Notes: generated from the sequence alone by a model not told the origin. Counted from the stretch's first letter, positions 36,400 through 48,270 are shown. The stretch is 64,000 nt of DNA from Flavobacteriales bacterium (GCA_016779935.1 JADHMQ010000001.1:316369-380368); one strand, 5' to 3'. Numbers and translations: made by a program.

Positions 36400-38058
36400 A
36401 TGATAAAGCGTTTATCCATTAGTAACTATGTATTAATTGATAAACTATCAATAGAGTTTAATGAAGGCTTTACTTCTATTACTGGAAAAACAGGAGCTGG
36501 AAAGTCCATACTTTTAGGTGCTCTTGGCTTAATTCTTGGAGATAGAGCCGATACTCAGAGTTTAGCAAACGATAAAAGAAAGTGTATTGTTGAAGCAGAA
36601 TTCCAAATTAATAAATATACCCTTCAGAGCTTTTTTAAAGAGAATGATCTTGACTATTTTGATTTAGCTGTTGTTCGAAGAGAAATAAGCCCAAATGGGA
36701 GGAGTAGAGCGTTTATAAACGATACTCCAGTAAATCTAAATTTACTTAAGCAAATCAGTCAATTTTTAGTTGACATTCATTCTCAACATCAAACCTTGCT
36801 TATTAACAAACAAGACTATCAATTGAATATCATTGATTCTTATTGTAACAATGATACCTTGATTCAAACCTTCAAAGAAAAATTTAGTTTTTATAAGCAA
36901 CAATTGTCAGATCTTAAAACTCTAATTGACAAAGAAAATACTTTAAAAAATGAAATTGATTATAAGACGTTTTTGCTAAATGAAATAGAAGAGGTGAAAG
37001 TCACAAAATCTGACGATGATATTGATGATGAATTGATTCAACTTGAAAATTTTGAAGAGATAAATAGTAAACTATCCTTATCAACTGAATTATCTGAAAC
37101 AAATGAATATTCAATTCTTTCATTATTAAATGAGTTAGTATCAAATTTGGAAAGTATCAAAGATAAGGATCGAAATATTTTACCAGTAAGTGATAGAATC
37201 AATAGCCTTTATATTGACTTCAAAGATTGCTTGTACGAGCTCAATGCCTTGAACGAATCGTATAACGATGGCTTCGACAATAAACGTTTGGCTTTCCTTC
37301 AAGAAAGAAGTAATTTAATTAATAGATTGCTTTATAAACATTCACTAAAAGATGTAAATCAACTCATTTCTTTTAAGGAGCAATTAAAGACAGACTTAGA
37401 AAAAATAGGTTCTATTGATGAAGAGATAGAAACTCTCAAAAAGGTATGTGAATTAAGCTATAAACAGGCAAACGAACTAGCTATTGAATTAAGTAGCAAA
37501 AGGTTAAAAGGAATCCCTACACTTGAAAAAGAAATCATTTCTCTAGCATCTGATTTAGGAATGCCAAACTCAACATTGATAATAAGTCAAAAATCAAAAA
37601 GTGAATTATCCTCAACTGGAATTGATGATTTCAGTTTTAATTTTTCTGCTAATAAAGGAGTAGAGGCAATGGAAATTTCAAAAATTGCTTCTGGTGGAGA
37701 ATTATCTAGATTGATGTTGTGTTTTAAATACATTCTAGCTCAAAAAGCGAATTTATCATGCATACTTTTTGATGAAATTGATACAGGTGTTTCTGGTAAT
37801 ATTGCTCATAAAATGGCTAAATTAATGAAGAAAATGTCTTCAAACATGCAAGTCATTAGTATAACTCATCTTCCTCAAGTAGCAGCAAAAGCCAATAGTC
37901 AGTTATTAGTGTCTAAGATTGAAAATGAGGATAAAACCATTACCACTATCAAAGAATTAAGTAAAGATGAAAGAGTAGTAGAGTTGGCTAATATGTTGAG
38001 TGGTCACTCTGTTACAGAATCATCATTAAAGAATGCAGATGATTTATTGAATACTTGA
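36400..38058 (+). CDS. recN: DNA repair protein RecN
   Basis: 552 residues of SMC-like architecture. The N-terminal half-ATPase has the Walker A ITGKTGAGKSILLGAL (residues 27-42) and HSQHQ of the Q-loop region. A coiled-coil middle part follows, and the C-terminal half has the signature IASGGELSRLML and Walker B CILFDEIDTGVSG. RecN acts at double-strand breaks. It begins two bases after porD, and its last codons contain the -33 element of the fabI promoter. Confidence 0.94.
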   Translation: MIKRLSISNYVLIDKLSIEFNEGFTSITGKTGAGKSILLGALGLILGDRADTQSLANDKRKCIVEAEFQINKYTLQSFFKENDLDYFDLAVVRREISPNGRSRAFINDTPVNLNLLKQISQFLVDIHSQHQTLLINKQDYQLNIIDSYCNNDTLIQTFKEKFSFYKQQLSDLKTLIDKENTLKNEIDYKTFLLNEIEEVKVTKSDDDIDDELIQLENFEEINSKLSLSTELSETNEYSILSLLNELVSNLESIKDKDRNILPVSDRINSLYIDFKDCLYELNALNESYNDGFDNKRLAFLQERSNLINRLLYKHSLKDVNQLISFKEQLKTDLEKIGSIDEEIETLKKVCELSYKQANELAIELSSKRLKGIPTLEKEIISLASDLGMPNSTLIISQKSKSELSSTGIDDFSFNFSANKGVEAMEISKIASGGELSRLMLCFKYILAQKANLSCILFDEIDTGVSGNIAHKMAKLMKKMSSNMQVISITHLPQVAAKANSQLLVSKIENEDKTITTIKELSKDERVVELANMLSGHSVTESSLKNADDLLNT

Positions 38059-38075
38059 TAAAACATTTATATTTG
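38047..38075 (+). promoter_or_regulatory. Promoter of fabI
   Basis: TTG (38047-38049), 18 bases, then TATATTTG (38068-38075), 23 bases before the fabI ATG. It is a full match to the Bacteroidota -33/-7 pattern; the -33 part lies inside the last recN codons. Confidence 0.6.
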
Positions 38076-38098
38076 TATCATCATAAACTTTAAACACA

Positions 38099-38911
38099 AT
38101 GTCAAATAATTTATTGAAAGGAAAAAGAGGTATTATTTTTGGTGCCTTAGATAGCAAGTCTATCGCATGGAAAGTAGCAGAAAACTGTAAAGAACAAGGT
38201 GCAGAGTTTGTCTTAACTAATGCACCTATTGCTTTAAGAATGGGTACAATTAATGAGCTTGCTGAAAAGACAGGTGCTCAAGTAATTCCAGCTGACGCTA
38301 CTAGTGTTGAAGACTTAGAGAATCTAATGACAAAATCAATGGAAATTCTTGGCGGAAAAATTGATTTTATTCTTCACTCAATTGGAATGTCAGTAAATGT
38401 TAGAAAAGGCAGACATTATACTGATCAGAATTATGATTTTACTGTTAAAGGTTTAGACGTTTCAGCGATGTCATTCCACAAAGTAATGCAAGCTGCATGG
38501 AAACTAGAGGCAATGAACGATTATGGTTCAATTTTAGCTCTATCATATATAGCTGCACAACGAACTTTCCCAGATTACAATGACATGGCTGATAATAAGT
38601 CATTCCTTGAAAGTATTGCAAGAAGTTTTGGTTATCACTTTGGTAAGAAGAATAATGTGAGAGTAAATACCATTTCACAATCACCTACAATTACTACAGC
38701 TGGGAGCGGAGTTAAAGGCTTTGATGGTTTTTTTAAGTATGCTGAACAAATATCACCTTTAGGAAATGCTTCTGCAGATGATTGTGCAAAATATTGTGTC
38801 ACTTTATTCTCAGATTTAAGCCGTTCAGTGACTATGCAAAACTTATTCCATGATGGTGGTTTTTCTAATACTGGAGTAAGCGAAGAAGTGTTAGAAAATT
38901 TCTTGAAATAA
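38099..38911 (+). CDS. fabI: Enoyl-ACP reductase FabI
   Basis: 270 residues of the short-chain dehydrogenase fold. It has LLKGKRGIIFGALDSKSIAWKVA at the cofactor site (shown in part) and the catalytic Tyr150, Tyr160 and Lys167 with the FabI-specific Y-x6-K spacing (YNDMADNK). It reduces trans-2-enoyl-ACP in the last step of each fatty-acid elongation cycle. The triclosan-site region looks ordinary. It has its own promoter and ends before a shared bidirectional terminator with clpC. Confidence 0.93.
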   Translation: MSNNLLKGKRGIIFGALDSKSIAWKVAENCKEQGAEFVLTNAPIALRMGTINELAEKTGAQVIPADATSVEDLENLMTKSMEILGGKIDFILHSIGMSVNVRKGRHYTDQNYDFTVKGLDVSAMSFHKVMQAAWKLEAMNDYGSILALSYIAAQRTFPDYNDMADNKSFLESIARSFGYHFGKKNNVRVNTISQSPTITTAGSGVKGFDGFFKYAEQISPLGNASADDCAKYCVTLFSDLSRSVTMQNLFHDGGFSNTGVSEEVLENFLK

Positions 38912-38928
38912 TTTAAATTATACTCAAT

Positions 38929-38958
38929 AAAAAAGCCCTTTTTTCAAAGGGCTTTTTT
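38929..38958. terminator. Bidirectional intrinsic terminator between fabI and clpC
   Basis: AAAAAAGCCCTTT and AAAGGGCTTTTTT form a 13-base stem around a 4-base loop. T-runs appear on both strands, so it can end fabI on plus and clpC on minus, which stops at 38961. Confidence 0.9.
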
Positions 38959-38960
38959 TA

Positions 38961-41522
38961 TTATTCATTACTTTTCGGTTTCCTTTTTTTGACAGCTTTT
39001 TTAATGTCTACTTCAAGAGCAGTTTCACTATCATTTAATGTAATTGATATAGTGTCTCCTTCAGATAAGTTTGCATTAACAATTTCTTCAGCAAGAATAT
39101 CTTCTAAGTATTTCTGTATAGCTCTTTTTAATGGCCTAGCACCAAATTGAGAATCATAACCTTTATCGGCAATAAAGTCTTTTGCTTTGTCATCTAAATT
39201 TAAACTAAAGCCAAGATCATCAACTCTATTATATAGAGATTGCAACTCAATATCAATAATTTCATGTATATGCTCGTTAGAAAGAGAGTTGAACATGATT
39301 ACATCATCAATTCTGTTTAAGAATTCAGGAGCAAAAGCCTTTTTAAGTGCTTTCTCAATAACGCCTTTAGTATCAGAACTTACCGACTCTTTTTTAGCGT
39401 TTGTAGCAAATCCAACACCTTGACCAAAGTCCTTCAATTGACGTGAGCCAATGTTGGAAGTCATGATAATAATGGTGTTTTTAAAGTTTATCTTTCTTCC
39501 TAAGCTATCGGTCATATAACCATCGTCCATTACTTGCAATAGAAGATTAAATACATCAGGATGAGCTTTTTCTACTTCATCGAGCAATACAATGGAGTAT
39601 GGTTTTCTTCTAACTTTTTCAGTTAATTGTCCACCTTCTTCATATCCTACATAGCCTGGAGGTGAGCCAACTAAACGTGATACAGCAAATTTTTCCATGT
39701 ATTCACTCATGTCAATTCTTATTAAAGAATCCTTGGAGTCAAACATAAGTTTCGCCAATTCCTTAGCTAGTTGAGTTTTTCCCACACCAGTAGGTCCTAA
39801 AAATATAAAGGAGCCTATTGGTTTTTCAGGATCTTTCAATCCAACACGATTTCTACGTATTGCCTTTACAATTTTGCTAATAGCCTCATCTTGTCCAATT
39901 ACTCTACCTTGTAAGTCACTTTCCATCTGAACAAGTTTTTTACTTTCTTGTTCAGCTATACGTTGAACAGGCACACCTGTCATCATAGCAACTACTTCAG
40001 CAACATTATCTTCAGAAACGGTTTCGCGATGGCTCTTTAGTTCTTCTTCCCAAACCGATTTAGCTTGTTTTAGATTGTTTTCAATCTGACGCTCTTCATC
40101 TCTGAGTTTAGCAGCTTCTTCAAAACGCTGTTTTTTAATGACTTGTCCTTTTTGAGATTTGATAGCATCAAGGTCCTTTTCAAGTTTAAGAATGTTTTCA
40201 GGAACATTGATATTGTTGATATGAACTCTAGAGCCAGCCTCATCAAGTGCATCAATAGCTTTATCTGGAAGATATCTGTCACTTAAATATCTATCAGTTA
40301 AGGCAACACAAGCTTCTAAAGCCTCATCGGTATAGGAAACATTGTGATGCTCTTCATACCTTTCTTTAATGTTTTTAAGAATTCGATATGTTTCATCAAT
40401 AGAAGTTGGGTCGACAATTACTTTTTGGAAACGTCTTTCAAGAGCACCGTCTTTTTCTATATTTTGTCTGTATTCATCAAGAGTAGTAGCTCCAATACAT
40501 TGTAGCTCGCCTCTAGCTAAAGCAGGTTTAAACATATTAGAAGCATCAAGAGAACCAGAGGCACCACCAGCACCAACAATTGTATGAATTTCATCTATAA
40601 ATAATATGATATCACTATTTGTTTCAAGCTCATTAAGGATAGCTTTCATTCTTTCCTCAAATTGACCTCTGTATTTAGTGCCAGCTACCAAAGCAGCCAA
40701 ATCCAATGAAATAATTCTTTTATTAAACAATACTCTTGAGACCTTTCTCTGAACAATTCTTAAGGCTAAACCTTCTGCAATTGCGGATTTACCAACACCT
40801 GGTTCGCCAATCAATATTGGATTATTTTTTTTTCGTCTACTAAGAATTTGTGAAACTCTCTCTATTTCTTTTTCTCTTCCAACAATTGGGTCTAATTTGT
40901 CTTCAGTAGCCATTTTAGTTAGATCTCTTCCAAAATTATCAAGAACTGGAGTAGAAGATTTTGTGTTTGATCGATTTGGTTTTTTTGGATTATTTGAAAA
41001 GAATTCTTCTTCAGAATCTGACTCGCCTAAGCTAGACGAAGGAGAGGTAAAATCAACGTCATTTGATTCGTTGACATCACCGTTTTCTATCATTGAAGAA
41101 AATTCATTTTTAACAGTGTCGTAATCAACATTAAACTTTAATAGAGAAAGAGTAACTATACTATCGGAATCTTTAAGCATAGATAACAACAAGTGTATCG
41201 TTCTTATCTCTGTGCTTTTAAAAACCATTAATTCTAAATTGGCAAGTTTTACAGCTTTTGCAGCTTGTTTTTTAAGTTCTAAATTGTTCGAATTAGAATA
41301 ATCGCTTTTTTCATTATTACTTATAGAGTTTTCAACCACTTTCCTCAAAGCTGTAAGATCAACATCCAATGCTTTAAGAATCATTGCCGCTGAACCTTTT
41401 CCATCCCTCAATATTCCTAGTAAAAAATGTTCTGGACCGATAGCACTATGTCCAAGTCTGAGAGCTTCCTCTCGACTATAACTCAGTACATCAGTTAGCC
41501 GTGGGGAGAATTTTGAATCCAT
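38961..41522 (-). CDS. clpC: Clp protease ATP-binding subunit ClpC
   Basis: 853 residues. Domain order: Clp N-terminal repeats ([34 protein letters not shown], shown in part), first AAA+ with Walker [10 protein letters not shown], a middle region with the UVR motif ([17 protein letters not shown]), second AAA+ with GPTGVGKTQ, and a C-terminal region near [10 protein letters not shown]. It unfolds proteins for ClpP. An acidic, serine-rich linker (residues about 145-190, [14 protein letters not shown]) between the N-domain and first AAA+ is longer than usual. Confidence 0.94.
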   Translation of the reverse strand: MDSKFSPRLTDVLSYSREEALRLGHSAIGPEHFLLGILRDGKGSAAMILKALDVDLTALRKVVENSISNNEKSDYSNSNNLELKKQAAKAVKLANLELMVFKSTEIRTIHLLLSMLKDSDSIVTLSLLKFNVDYDTVKNEFSSMIENGDVNESNDVDFTSPSSSLGESDSEEEFFSNNPKKPNRSNTKSSTPVLDNFGRDLTKMATEDKLDPIVGREKEIERVSQILSRRKKNNPILIGEPGVGKSAIAEGLALRIVQRKVSRVLFNKRIISLDLAALVAGTKYRGQFEERMKAILNELETNSDIILFIDEIHTIVGAGGASGSLDASNMFKPALARGELQCIGATTLDEYRQNIEKDGALERRFQKVIVDPTSIDETYRILKNIKERYEEHHNVSYTDEALEACVALTDRYLSDRYLPDKAIDALDEAGSRVHINNINVPENILKLEKDLDAIKSQKGQVIKKQRFEEAAKLRDEERQIENNLKQAKSVWEEELKSHRETVSEDNVAEVVAMMTGVPVQRIAEQESKKLVQMESDLQGRVIGQDEAISKIVKAIRRNRVGLKDPEKPIGSFIFLGPTGVGKTQLAKELAKLMFDSKDSLIRIDMSEYMEKFAVSRLVGSPPGYVGYEEGGQLTEKVRRKPYSIVLLDEVEKAHPDVFNLLLQVMDDGYMTDSLGRKINFKNTIIIMTSNIGSRQLKDFGQGVGFATNAKKESVSSDTKGVIEKALKKAFAPEFLNRIDDVIMFNSLSNEHIHEIIDIELQSLYNRVDDLGFSLNLDDKAKDFIADKGYDSQFGARPLKRAIQKYLEDILAEEIVNANLSEGDTISITLNDSETALEVDIKKAVKKRKPKSNE

Positions 41523-41701
41523 ATTTTTATAATTAAATTTATGATAGGCAAATTAGTAATAACATTAGAAAGCTGATCAAAAAAAAGACCTTGATTTATC
41601 AACATTTTTTCTGTTAATAATTATTGTTTTTTTTTTAGGTAAAGCAGAGTCTGATTACTTAAATTCGTCAAATAATATAACTTTTTAAATTTTAAAATAG
41701 T

Positions 41702-44206
41702 ATGGCTGAGGGAGAAAAAATTATTCCTATCAATATCGAGGAAGAAATGAAAGCAAAGTACATCGATTACTCGATGTCAGTAATCGTTTCTAGAGCTTTA
41801 CCAGATGTAAGAGATGGTTTAAAACCTGTACATAGAAGGGTTTTATTTGGGATGCACGAATTAGGTGTAACTTCAACTAAAGCCTATAAAAAATCTGCAC
41901 GTATTGTGGGGGAAGTATTGGGTAAGTTCCATCCTCATGGAGACACCTCTGTTTACGACACAATGGTGAGAATGGCTCAAGAGTGGTCATTGAGGTATAT
42001 GCTTGTAGATGGTCAAGGTAACTTTGGGTCAATTGATGGTGATAGCCCTGCTGCTATGCGTTATACAGAAGCTAGACTTCGTAAGCCTGCTGAAGAATTA
42101 CTTTCTGATATTGAAAAGAACACAGTTGATTATCAACTGAACTTTGATGATACCATCAAAGAGCCAGTAGTTTTACCCGCAAGAATCCCTAACTTATTAT
42201 GTAATGGAACATCTGGTATTGCTGTTGGTATGGCAACTAATATGGCTCCTCATAATTTGTCAGAAGTTGTTGATGCTACAATTGCTTACATAGACAACAG
42301 AGATATTGATACAATGGGGCTTATGCAACATATCAAAGCACCTGACTTCCCAACAGGTGGTATTATTTATGGTTATGAAGGCGTAAGAGAAGCTTTTGAA
42401 ACTGGAAAAGGAAGAGTAGTAATCCGTGCCAAAACTTCATTTGAAGAAGTAGGAAATAGAGAAGCTATTATTGTATCTGAAATTCCTTACATGGTCAATA
42501 AGGCCGATATGATTAAGAAAACAGCCGACTTAATCAATGATAAAAGAATTGACGGAATTCATGATATTAGAGATGAGTCAGATAGAAATGGGATGAGAGT
42601 TGTATATGAACTAAAAAGAGATGCTATACCTAATATAGTATTAAATAAACTGTTCAAATACACTCAACTTCAATCTTCATTTAGTGTAAATAATATTGCA
42701 TTAGTTAAAGGGAGACCTGAGCAGTTAAATCTTAAACAAATCATTGCGCACTTTGTTGAGCATAGACATGAAGTTGTTGTTAGAAGAACCCAATTTGAAT
42801 TAGAACAAGCTGAAAAACGCGCACACATATTAGAAGGTCTACTAATAGCTATTGATAGTCTCGATGAAGTAATATCATTGATTCGATCTTCAAGAACGCC
42901 AGAGGACGCTAGAAACGGCTTAATCAACACCTTCAAGTTGTCAGAAGTTCAAGCACGAGCTATTCTTGATTTAAGACTTCAAAAATTAACGGGTCTTGAA
43001 AGAGATAAGTTAAAAGAAGAATACGATGAGCTCATGAAAACTATCACTTTTTTGAAGAATATTCTTGATAATGAAGATGTAAGAATGGATATCATCAAAA
43101 CAGAACTTCATGAAGTAAAAGAAAAGTATGGTGATGAAAGACGTTCTACTATTGAATATGATGGTGGAGATTTCAGAATCGAAGATATGATTCCAAATGA
43201 AGAGGTGGTAATAACAATTTCTCATTTAGGCTATATTAAGAGAACTAAACTTACAGAATACAAATCTCAAAATAGAGGTGGTATTGGTTCTAAAGGAGCA
43301 TCGACTAGAGATTCCGATTTTTTAGAAGACATTTTTGTGGCAAATAATCACGATTATATGCTGTTCTTTACTGAAAAAGGACGTTGTTTCTGGTTAAGAG
43401 TGTTTGAGATTCCTGAAGGAGCTAAAGCTACTAAAGGAAGAGCTATTCAGAATATGATTAATATTCCTTCTGATGATAAAGTGATGGCCTTTATCAACAC
43501 TAAGGACCTTAAGGACGAGGAATACGTGAACAATCATTTTGTAGTAATGTGTACTAAGAAAGGGGTTATTAAAAAGACCTCATTAGAATCATATTCAAGA
43601 CCTAGACAAAATGGAATTAACGCTATTACAGTAAGAGATGAAGATCAACTTCTTGAGGCTAAACTAACTACTGGAAATTCTCAAATTATGTTAGCTGTAA
43701 AATCTGGTAAAGCTATTAGATTTGAAGAAGAAAAAGTAAGACCTATGGGAAGAACTGCTTCTGGTGTTAGAGGTGTTACACTTTCTAATGAAAAAGATGA
43801 AGTTGTTGGAATGATTTGTGTTAATGATTTTGAATCTGATGTACTTGTTGTCTCTGAAAATGGGTATGGTAAACGTTCAAGTATTGAAGATTACCGAATT
43901 ACAAACAGGGGAGGTAAAGGTGTTAAAACCATTAATGTTACCGATAAAACAGGTAAACTTATTGCTCTTAAAAATGTTACTGATGAAAATGATTTAATGG
44001 TTGTTAATAAATCAGGAATAACAATAAGAATATCAGTTGCAGACCTACGTCAAATGGGACGAGCTACTCAAGGAGTTAGAATCATTAAACTAAGAGAAAA
44101 TGATTCTATCGCTGCAGTAGCACGTGTACCAGCTGCTAGTCTAGAAGAAGAGACAGAGGACGGAGTAGAAAATACTAATGAAAACGAAACAACATCAGAA
44201 GAATAA
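41702..44206 (+). CDS. gyrA: DNA gyrase subunit A
   Basis: 834 residues. The catalytic tyrosine is Tyr121 ([12 protein letters not shown]), and the quinolone-determining region reads [10 protein letters not shown], where Thr82 replaces the Ser83 of E. coli. The C-terminal beta-pinwheel starts near residue 510 and includes a GyrA-box-like QNRGGIG; a second similar NRGGKG follows. The gyrase-box match supports gyrase over topoisomerase IV. The acidic tail is rich in Glu and Asn. No gyrB is nearby. The 179 bases before it show no exact -7 motif. Confidence 0.94.
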   Translation: MAEGEKIIPINIEEEMKAKYIDYSMSVIVSRALPDVRDGLKPVHRRVLFGMHELGVTSTKAYKKSARIVGEVLGKFHPHGDTSVYDTMVRMAQEWSLRYMLVDGQGNFGSIDGDSPAAMRYTEARLRKPAEELLSDIEKNTVDYQLNFDDTIKEPVVLPARIPNLLCNGTSGIAVGMATNMAPHNLSEVVDATIAYIDNRDIDTMGLMQHIKAPDFPTGGIIYGYEGVREAFETGKGRVVIRAKTSFEEVGNREAIIVSEIPYMVNKADMIKKTADLINDKRIDGIHDIRDESDRNGMRVVYELKRDAIPNIVLNKLFKYTQLQSSFSVNNIALVKGRPEQLNLKQIIAHFVEHRHEVVVRRTQFELEQAEKRAHILEGLLIAIDSLDEVISLIRSSRTPEDARNGLINTFKLSEVQARAILDLRLQKLTGLERDKLKEEYDELMKTITFLKNILDNEDVRMDIIKTELHEVKEKYGDERRSTIEYDGGDFRIEDMIPNEEVVITISHLGYIKRTKLTEYKSQNRGGIGSKGASTRDSDFLEDIFVANNHDYMLFFTEKGRCFWLRVFEIPEGAKATKGRAIQNMINIPSDDKVMAFINTKDLKDEEYVNNHFVVMCTKKGVIKKTSLESYSRPRQNGINAITVRDEDQLLEAKLTTGNSQIMLAVKSGKAIRFEEEKVRPMGRTASGVRGVTLSNEKDEVVGMICVNDFESDVLVVSENGYGKRSSIEDYRITNRGGKGVKTINVTDKTGKLIALKNVTDENDLMVVNKSGITIRISVADLRQMGRATQGVRIIKLRENDSIAAVARVPAASLEEETEDGVENTNENETTSEE

Positions 44207-44259
44207 AATATATTATTTAACGTTCTTTTGCTGATGAAATAATTAATCAAATATTCAAA

Positions 44260-47067
44260 ATGAAAAATTTCCTTTTAGTTTTCGCTGCTCTATCAGTGAG
44301 TGTTAATTTTGCTTTCTCTCAAACATTATTGCATAAAATTGAACCTCAAAATGATTATGATATTGCTTATGAGGTTTGGCAATTAGACAATGGTCTTACT
44401 ATTATTGTTCATGAGGACAATTCAGATCCAATGGTTCATGTTGAAGTTACATATCATGTAGGTTCGAACAGAGAGCAAATTGGTATGACAGGTTTCGCCC
44501 ACTTTTTTGAGCATATGATGTTTCAGGGTTCTGAAAATGTAGGTGATGATGAACACTTCAAAATCATCTCAGAAATTGGTGGTACAATGAATGGCACAAC
44601 CAACAGAGATAGAACAAACTATTTTGAAACATTACCCAGTAATCAGTTAGAAACTGCATTATGGCTTGAAGCTGATAGAATGGGATTCTTACTGGAAGCT
44701 GTAACTCAAAAGAAATTTGAAAATCAAAGAAATGCTGTAAAGAATGAAAAAATGCAGAATCAGGTAAATGTTCCTTATGGAATGCTTTACGAAGTTATGG
44801 GACAAACGTTATATCCTGATGGTCACCCTTATTCATGGCCAATTATTGGTTATGTAGACGACCTAGATAGAGTAACAGTTGAAGAATTAAAAGATTTCTT
44901 CAAACGTTGGTACGGACCTAATAATGCATATCTAGTGGTTGCTGGTGATGTAAAAACCAGTGATGTAGTTAACATGGCTAATAAATACTTCGGACCAATT
45001 CCTAGAGGGCAAGAAGTAAGAAAGCTAAGAGTACCTAGAGTAAATCTTCCACAAAATAAATATAGAAAGTTTGCTGATAGAATCTATTTTCCTCTTGCAG
45101 CCTTTGTTTATCCAACAGTTGGAAATTACCACAAAGACGAGCCTGCATTAGATGCATTAGCTGACATGATCGGTGGAGGAAATAACTCTTTATTTTACAA
45201 AGAGTTTGTTAAAACAGAAAAAGCCGTTCAAGCATCTGTAAGTCACCCATGTTATGAACTTTCTGGAGAGTTTTCTATTCAAGTAGTTTCTTATCCAGAC
45301 TTTACGTTTGCAGAAACTGAAAATAAAGTGAGTGAATTAGTCAATAACTTTGAATCATACATTACACAAGAGGCTCTAGACAGGTTTAAATCTACAATGC
45401 GTTCCGCTATTATAGATGGCCTTTCAAGTGTTGCCGGAAAAGCTGGTCAATTGACAATGTGGTCATATTTACTTGATGAGCCATACAACTTTGGCAAAGA
45501 AATTGAAAGATATGAAAACGTTACTTTAGAGGAAGTAAAAAAGGTTTATTTAAAATACATTAAGAATAAAAAATCTGTAGGTATTGATTATTTTCCATTA
45601 CCTCCATTCTCAGAAGACTCTGTACAAAGCATTAATCCATTCGCACATGTTCCTTTCAAAAAGGATCCACAATATGAAGGGCTTACTTACAATAAACCAA
45701 CAGATTCATTTGATAGGTCAGTAAGACCAACACCTTCAGCTGCTAAGTCAGTTTCAATTCCAATATATTATGAAACGAACATCAATAAAATGGCTTCTGA
45801 AGGAGGGGGTTCAATTCCAGTAATTGGTGCAGAGAATAAAGAAGTGCCAAAAGTTAATATTTTAATCACTCTTGAAGGAGGTGATTTACTTATAGAAAAC
45901 ACTAAAAAAGCAGGTATTTCAGACTTAACAGCAATGATGTTAAATGAAAGTACTAAAAATTACACTACTGAGGAGATGAGCTCAAAGTTAGATGAATTAG
46001 GAAGTTCTATTTCCTTTAACTCATCAGATAGAACTTCGTCTATATTTATTTCTAGTTTAGTAAGTAATATCGACGAAACCGTTAAATTACTAGAAGAAAA
46101 ACTATTTAACCCAGCCTTTAGTGAAGAAGACTTCGAGCGTAATAAAAAGCAACTGAAAGAATCTATCAATAATGATAAAAAGTCAGCTAGAAATATGTCT
46201 AGTCAAGCATTAGCGGAATTAATGTATGGAAATACAATTAGAGGGGTAATGCCTTCTGTAAAAGGTGTTGAAAAAATTAAACTTTCTGAAATTGAAGAGT
46301 TTTATAAAAAACAATACAATGCTTCATTAGCTAGTGTTGTAGTTGTTGGTGACTTAACTAAGGAAGAGATTATGCCACGTTTACAATTCCTAAATAAATG
46401 GGAGAGAAGTGATGTAAGTATTAATAAGAACCTTTCAATGGAGCCAATAGAAGGTAAAACTATCTATTTAGTTCATAAACCAGGCCCTCAATCTATAATT
46501 ACTCTTGCTCATAAAGGTTTAAAATACGATGTTGAAGGAGAGTATTACCGTGCAAATATTATGAACTTCCTGCTTGGGGGCACATTTAGTAGTAGACTTA
46601 ACCTAAATTTAAGAGAAGACAAGGGTTTTACCTATGGAATTCGTTCAGGATTTAGTGGGAACGATACAGACGGTATGTTTTTCATTAATGCCTCTGTAAG
46701 GTCAGAAGCAACGGACAGTGCGCTTACAGAGATTTATTATGAGTTAAATAAGTATTTAAATGAAGAAATTAGTGATGAAGAATTAGAATTCACCAAAAGT
46801 TCACTAACAAACTCTGATGCCTTGAAATATGAAACCGCTTTTCAGAAAACTAGATTTCTTGCCAGAATTCAACGTTATGGACTTGATAGGGACTACACAA
46901 AAAGACAGAAAACTATTCTTAATAGTTTAACAACTTCAGACATAAAATCTTTAGCTAATAAATACTTAGATGAAGAAAATCATGTTGTAGTAGTTGTAGG
47001 TAACAAATATGCTCTAAAAGATAAATTAGAGAAATTTGGTAAAGTAGTTGAAATGAAAATTAAATAA
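44260..47067 (+). CDS. M16 family zinc protease, two-domain, exported
   Basis: 935 residues with a Sec signal peptide ending near AFSQ (residue 21). The first domain holds the inverted zinc motif HFFEH (81-85) with a downstream NEKMQ glutamate. The second half (from about residue 530) has the M16 fold, including the R/Y-type GGTFSSRLNLNLREDKGFTYG segment but no HxxEH, as in pitrilysin-type proteins where it is non-catalytic. It is expected to act on peptides in the periplasm or at the outer membrane. The TPR gene follows after nine bases. Confidence 0.9.
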   Translation: MKNFLLVFAALSVSVNFAFSQTLLHKIEPQNDYDIAYEVWQLDNGLTIIVHEDNSDPMVHVEVTYHVGSNREQIGMTGFAHFFEHMMFQGSENVGDDEHFKIISEIGGTMNGTTNRDRTNYFETLPSNQLETALWLEADRMGFLLEAVTQKKFENQRNAVKNEKMQNQVNVPYGMLYEVMGQTLYPDGHPYSWPIIGYVDDLDRVTVEELKDFFKRWYGPNNAYLVVAGDVKTSDVVNMANKYFGPIPRGQEVRKLRVPRVNLPQNKYRKFADRIYFPLAAFVYPTVGNYHKDEPALDALADMIGGGNNSLFYKEFVKTEKAVQASVSHPCYELSGEFSIQVVSYPDFTFAETENKVSELVNNFESYITQEALDRFKSTMRSAIIDGLSSVAGKAGQLTMWSYLLDEPYNFGKEIERYENVTLEEVKKVYLKYIKNKKSVGIDYFPLPPFSEDSVQSINPFAHVPFKKDPQYEGLTYNKPTDSFDRSVRPTPSAAKSVSIPIYYETNINKMASEGGGSIPVIGAENKEVPKVNILITLEGGDLLIENTKKAGISDLTAMMLNESTKNYTTEEMSSKLDELGSSISFNSSDRTSSIFISSLVSNIDETVKLLEEKLFNPAFSEEDFERNKKQLKESINNDKKSARNMSSQALAELMYGNTIRGVMPSVKGVEKIKLSEIEEFYKKQYNASLASVVVVGDLTKEEIMPRLQFLNKWERSDVSINKNLSMEPIEGKTIYLVHKPGPQSIITLAHKGLKYDVEGEYYRANIMNFLLGGTFSSRLNLNLREDKGFTYGIRSGFSGNDTDGMFFINASVRSEATDSALTEIYYELNKYLNEEISDEELEFTKSSLTNSDALKYETAFQKTRFLARIQRYGLDRDYTKRQKTILNSLTTSDIKSLANKYLDEENHVVVVVGNKYALKDKLEKFGKVVEMKIK

Positions 47068-47076
47068 TAACTAGAT

Positions 47077-48234
47077 ATGAAAGGTTTAAATAATTTATTT
47101 GTAGCACTATTAGTTTTTTCTAGCGTAAATGTATTTGCTCAGAAAAATAATGTTCAAAATGCATTTCGTGCTCTTGAAAAAGAAAATATTGAAGAAGCTG
47201 TTAACTATATAGAATTAGCTGCTGAAAATTCCAGTACAGCCAATGACGTTAAGATGCATAATTATAGAGGAAAGATATATTTTGAGGTATATTCCAATGA
47301 AAAGTTTAAGGCTCTTGATGATATGGCAATTTTAAAATGTGCCGAAAGCTGGGAAGTTGTATATAACCATCCAAAAGCTAAGAAATGGTTCGATGAGGAC
47401 GAATTGACTAATAACATTACAAAAGCAGGAGTAGGGTTATTTAATAAAGGCGTTGAGATGTACAACAAAAAGAATTTTGACGCATCTAAAAAGATTTTTA
47501 ATAAGATTTTTGATTTATTACCATTATCAGAAGAAAACTTACAAAGAAGCAATGTAACTAAAGAGAGTATTTGGTTAAACTTGTTCTATGTATCATATGC
47601 TGAAAAGAATAACAGTGCATCTAAAGAGTATTTACAGAAATTAATTGATGTAAATTATCAAGACCCTCAGATTTACTCATATTATTCAAATATTCTAGTT
47701 GAGGAAGGAAAACAAGATGAGGCCTTAGAAATACTTAAAACTGGAAGAGAATTTTTTGATACGGATGTAAATCTAATTATCGCTGAATTAAATTATTATC
47801 TAGGACAAGAGGATTTTTCTAAAGCTGAAGAGCTTTTAACTTTAGCTGTTGAAGAAGATCCAAACAATCACCAGTTGTTTTTTGCATTGGGAAGTAGTTA
47901 CGATAATTTAGGAAACTTTGAGAAAGCGGAAAATGCTTACAAAGAAGCTGTAAATATTAAACCAGACTTTTACGATGCTTTATACAATTTAGGCGTAATG
48001 TACTACAATAAAGGTGGTGATATGCTTAAAAAAGCTAATGAAATTCAAGATTATAAAAAATACGAGATAGAGAAAAAGAAAGCCGATGATACTATGCTGA
48101 AAGGCTTACCGTACATTGAGAAATGTTATTCTTTAGAACCAGACGATAGAAATATACTTTTAGTCTTAAAGGAATTATACTACAGAAATGGTAATGATGA
48201 TGGTTATAAAACAGTAAGTGATAAACTAAAATAG
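47077..48234 (+). CDS. Exported tetratricopeptide-repeat protein
   Basis: 385 residues with a signal peptide (LNNLFVALLVFSSVNVFAQ). The rest consists of tetratricopeptide repeats; the clearest is at about residues 265-302, HQLFFALGSSYDNLGNFEKAENAYKEAVNIKPD (shown in part), followed by another from FYDALYNLGVMYYNKGG. It is likely a periplasmic adaptor; the partner is unknown. It starts ten bases after the M16 protease gene, so it may support that protease. Confidence 0.8.
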   Translation: MKGLNNLFVALLVFSSVNVFAQKNNVQNAFRALEKENIEEAVNYIELAAENSSTANDVKMHNYRGKIYFEVYSNEKFKALDDMAILKCAESWEVVYNHPKAKKWFDEDELTNNITKAGVGLFNKGVEMYNKKNFDASKKIFNKIFDLLPLSEENLQRSNVTKESIWLNLFYVSYAEKNNSASKEYLQKLIDVNYQDPQIYSYYSNILVEEGKQDEALEILKTGREFFDTDVNLIIAELNYYLGQEDFSKAEELLTLAVEEDPNNHQLFFALGSSYDNLGNFEKAENAYKEAVNIKPDFYDALYNLGVMYYNKGGDMLKKANEIQDYKKYEIEKKKADDTMLKGLPYIEKCYSLEPDDRNILLVLKELYYRNGNDDGYKTVSDKLK

Positions 48235-48247
48235 AGTAGAAGAAAAA

Positions 48248-48270
48248 AAGGAAGTACTAAATACTTCCTT
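48248..48270. terminator. Hairpin terminator after the TPR gene
   Basis: AAGGAAGTA and TACTTCCTT form a 9-base perfect stem with a 5-base loop, 14 bases after the TPR stop. The longer T-run is on the minus strand, so it could also end transcription coming from the M48 gene. Confidence 0.65.

Noticed and set aside
41593-41604. TTGATTTATCAA palindrome before gyrA as an FNR site
   Set aside because: The half-sites are only two bases apart, whereas the FNR pattern needs four; it is AT-rich DNA near a low-complexity run.
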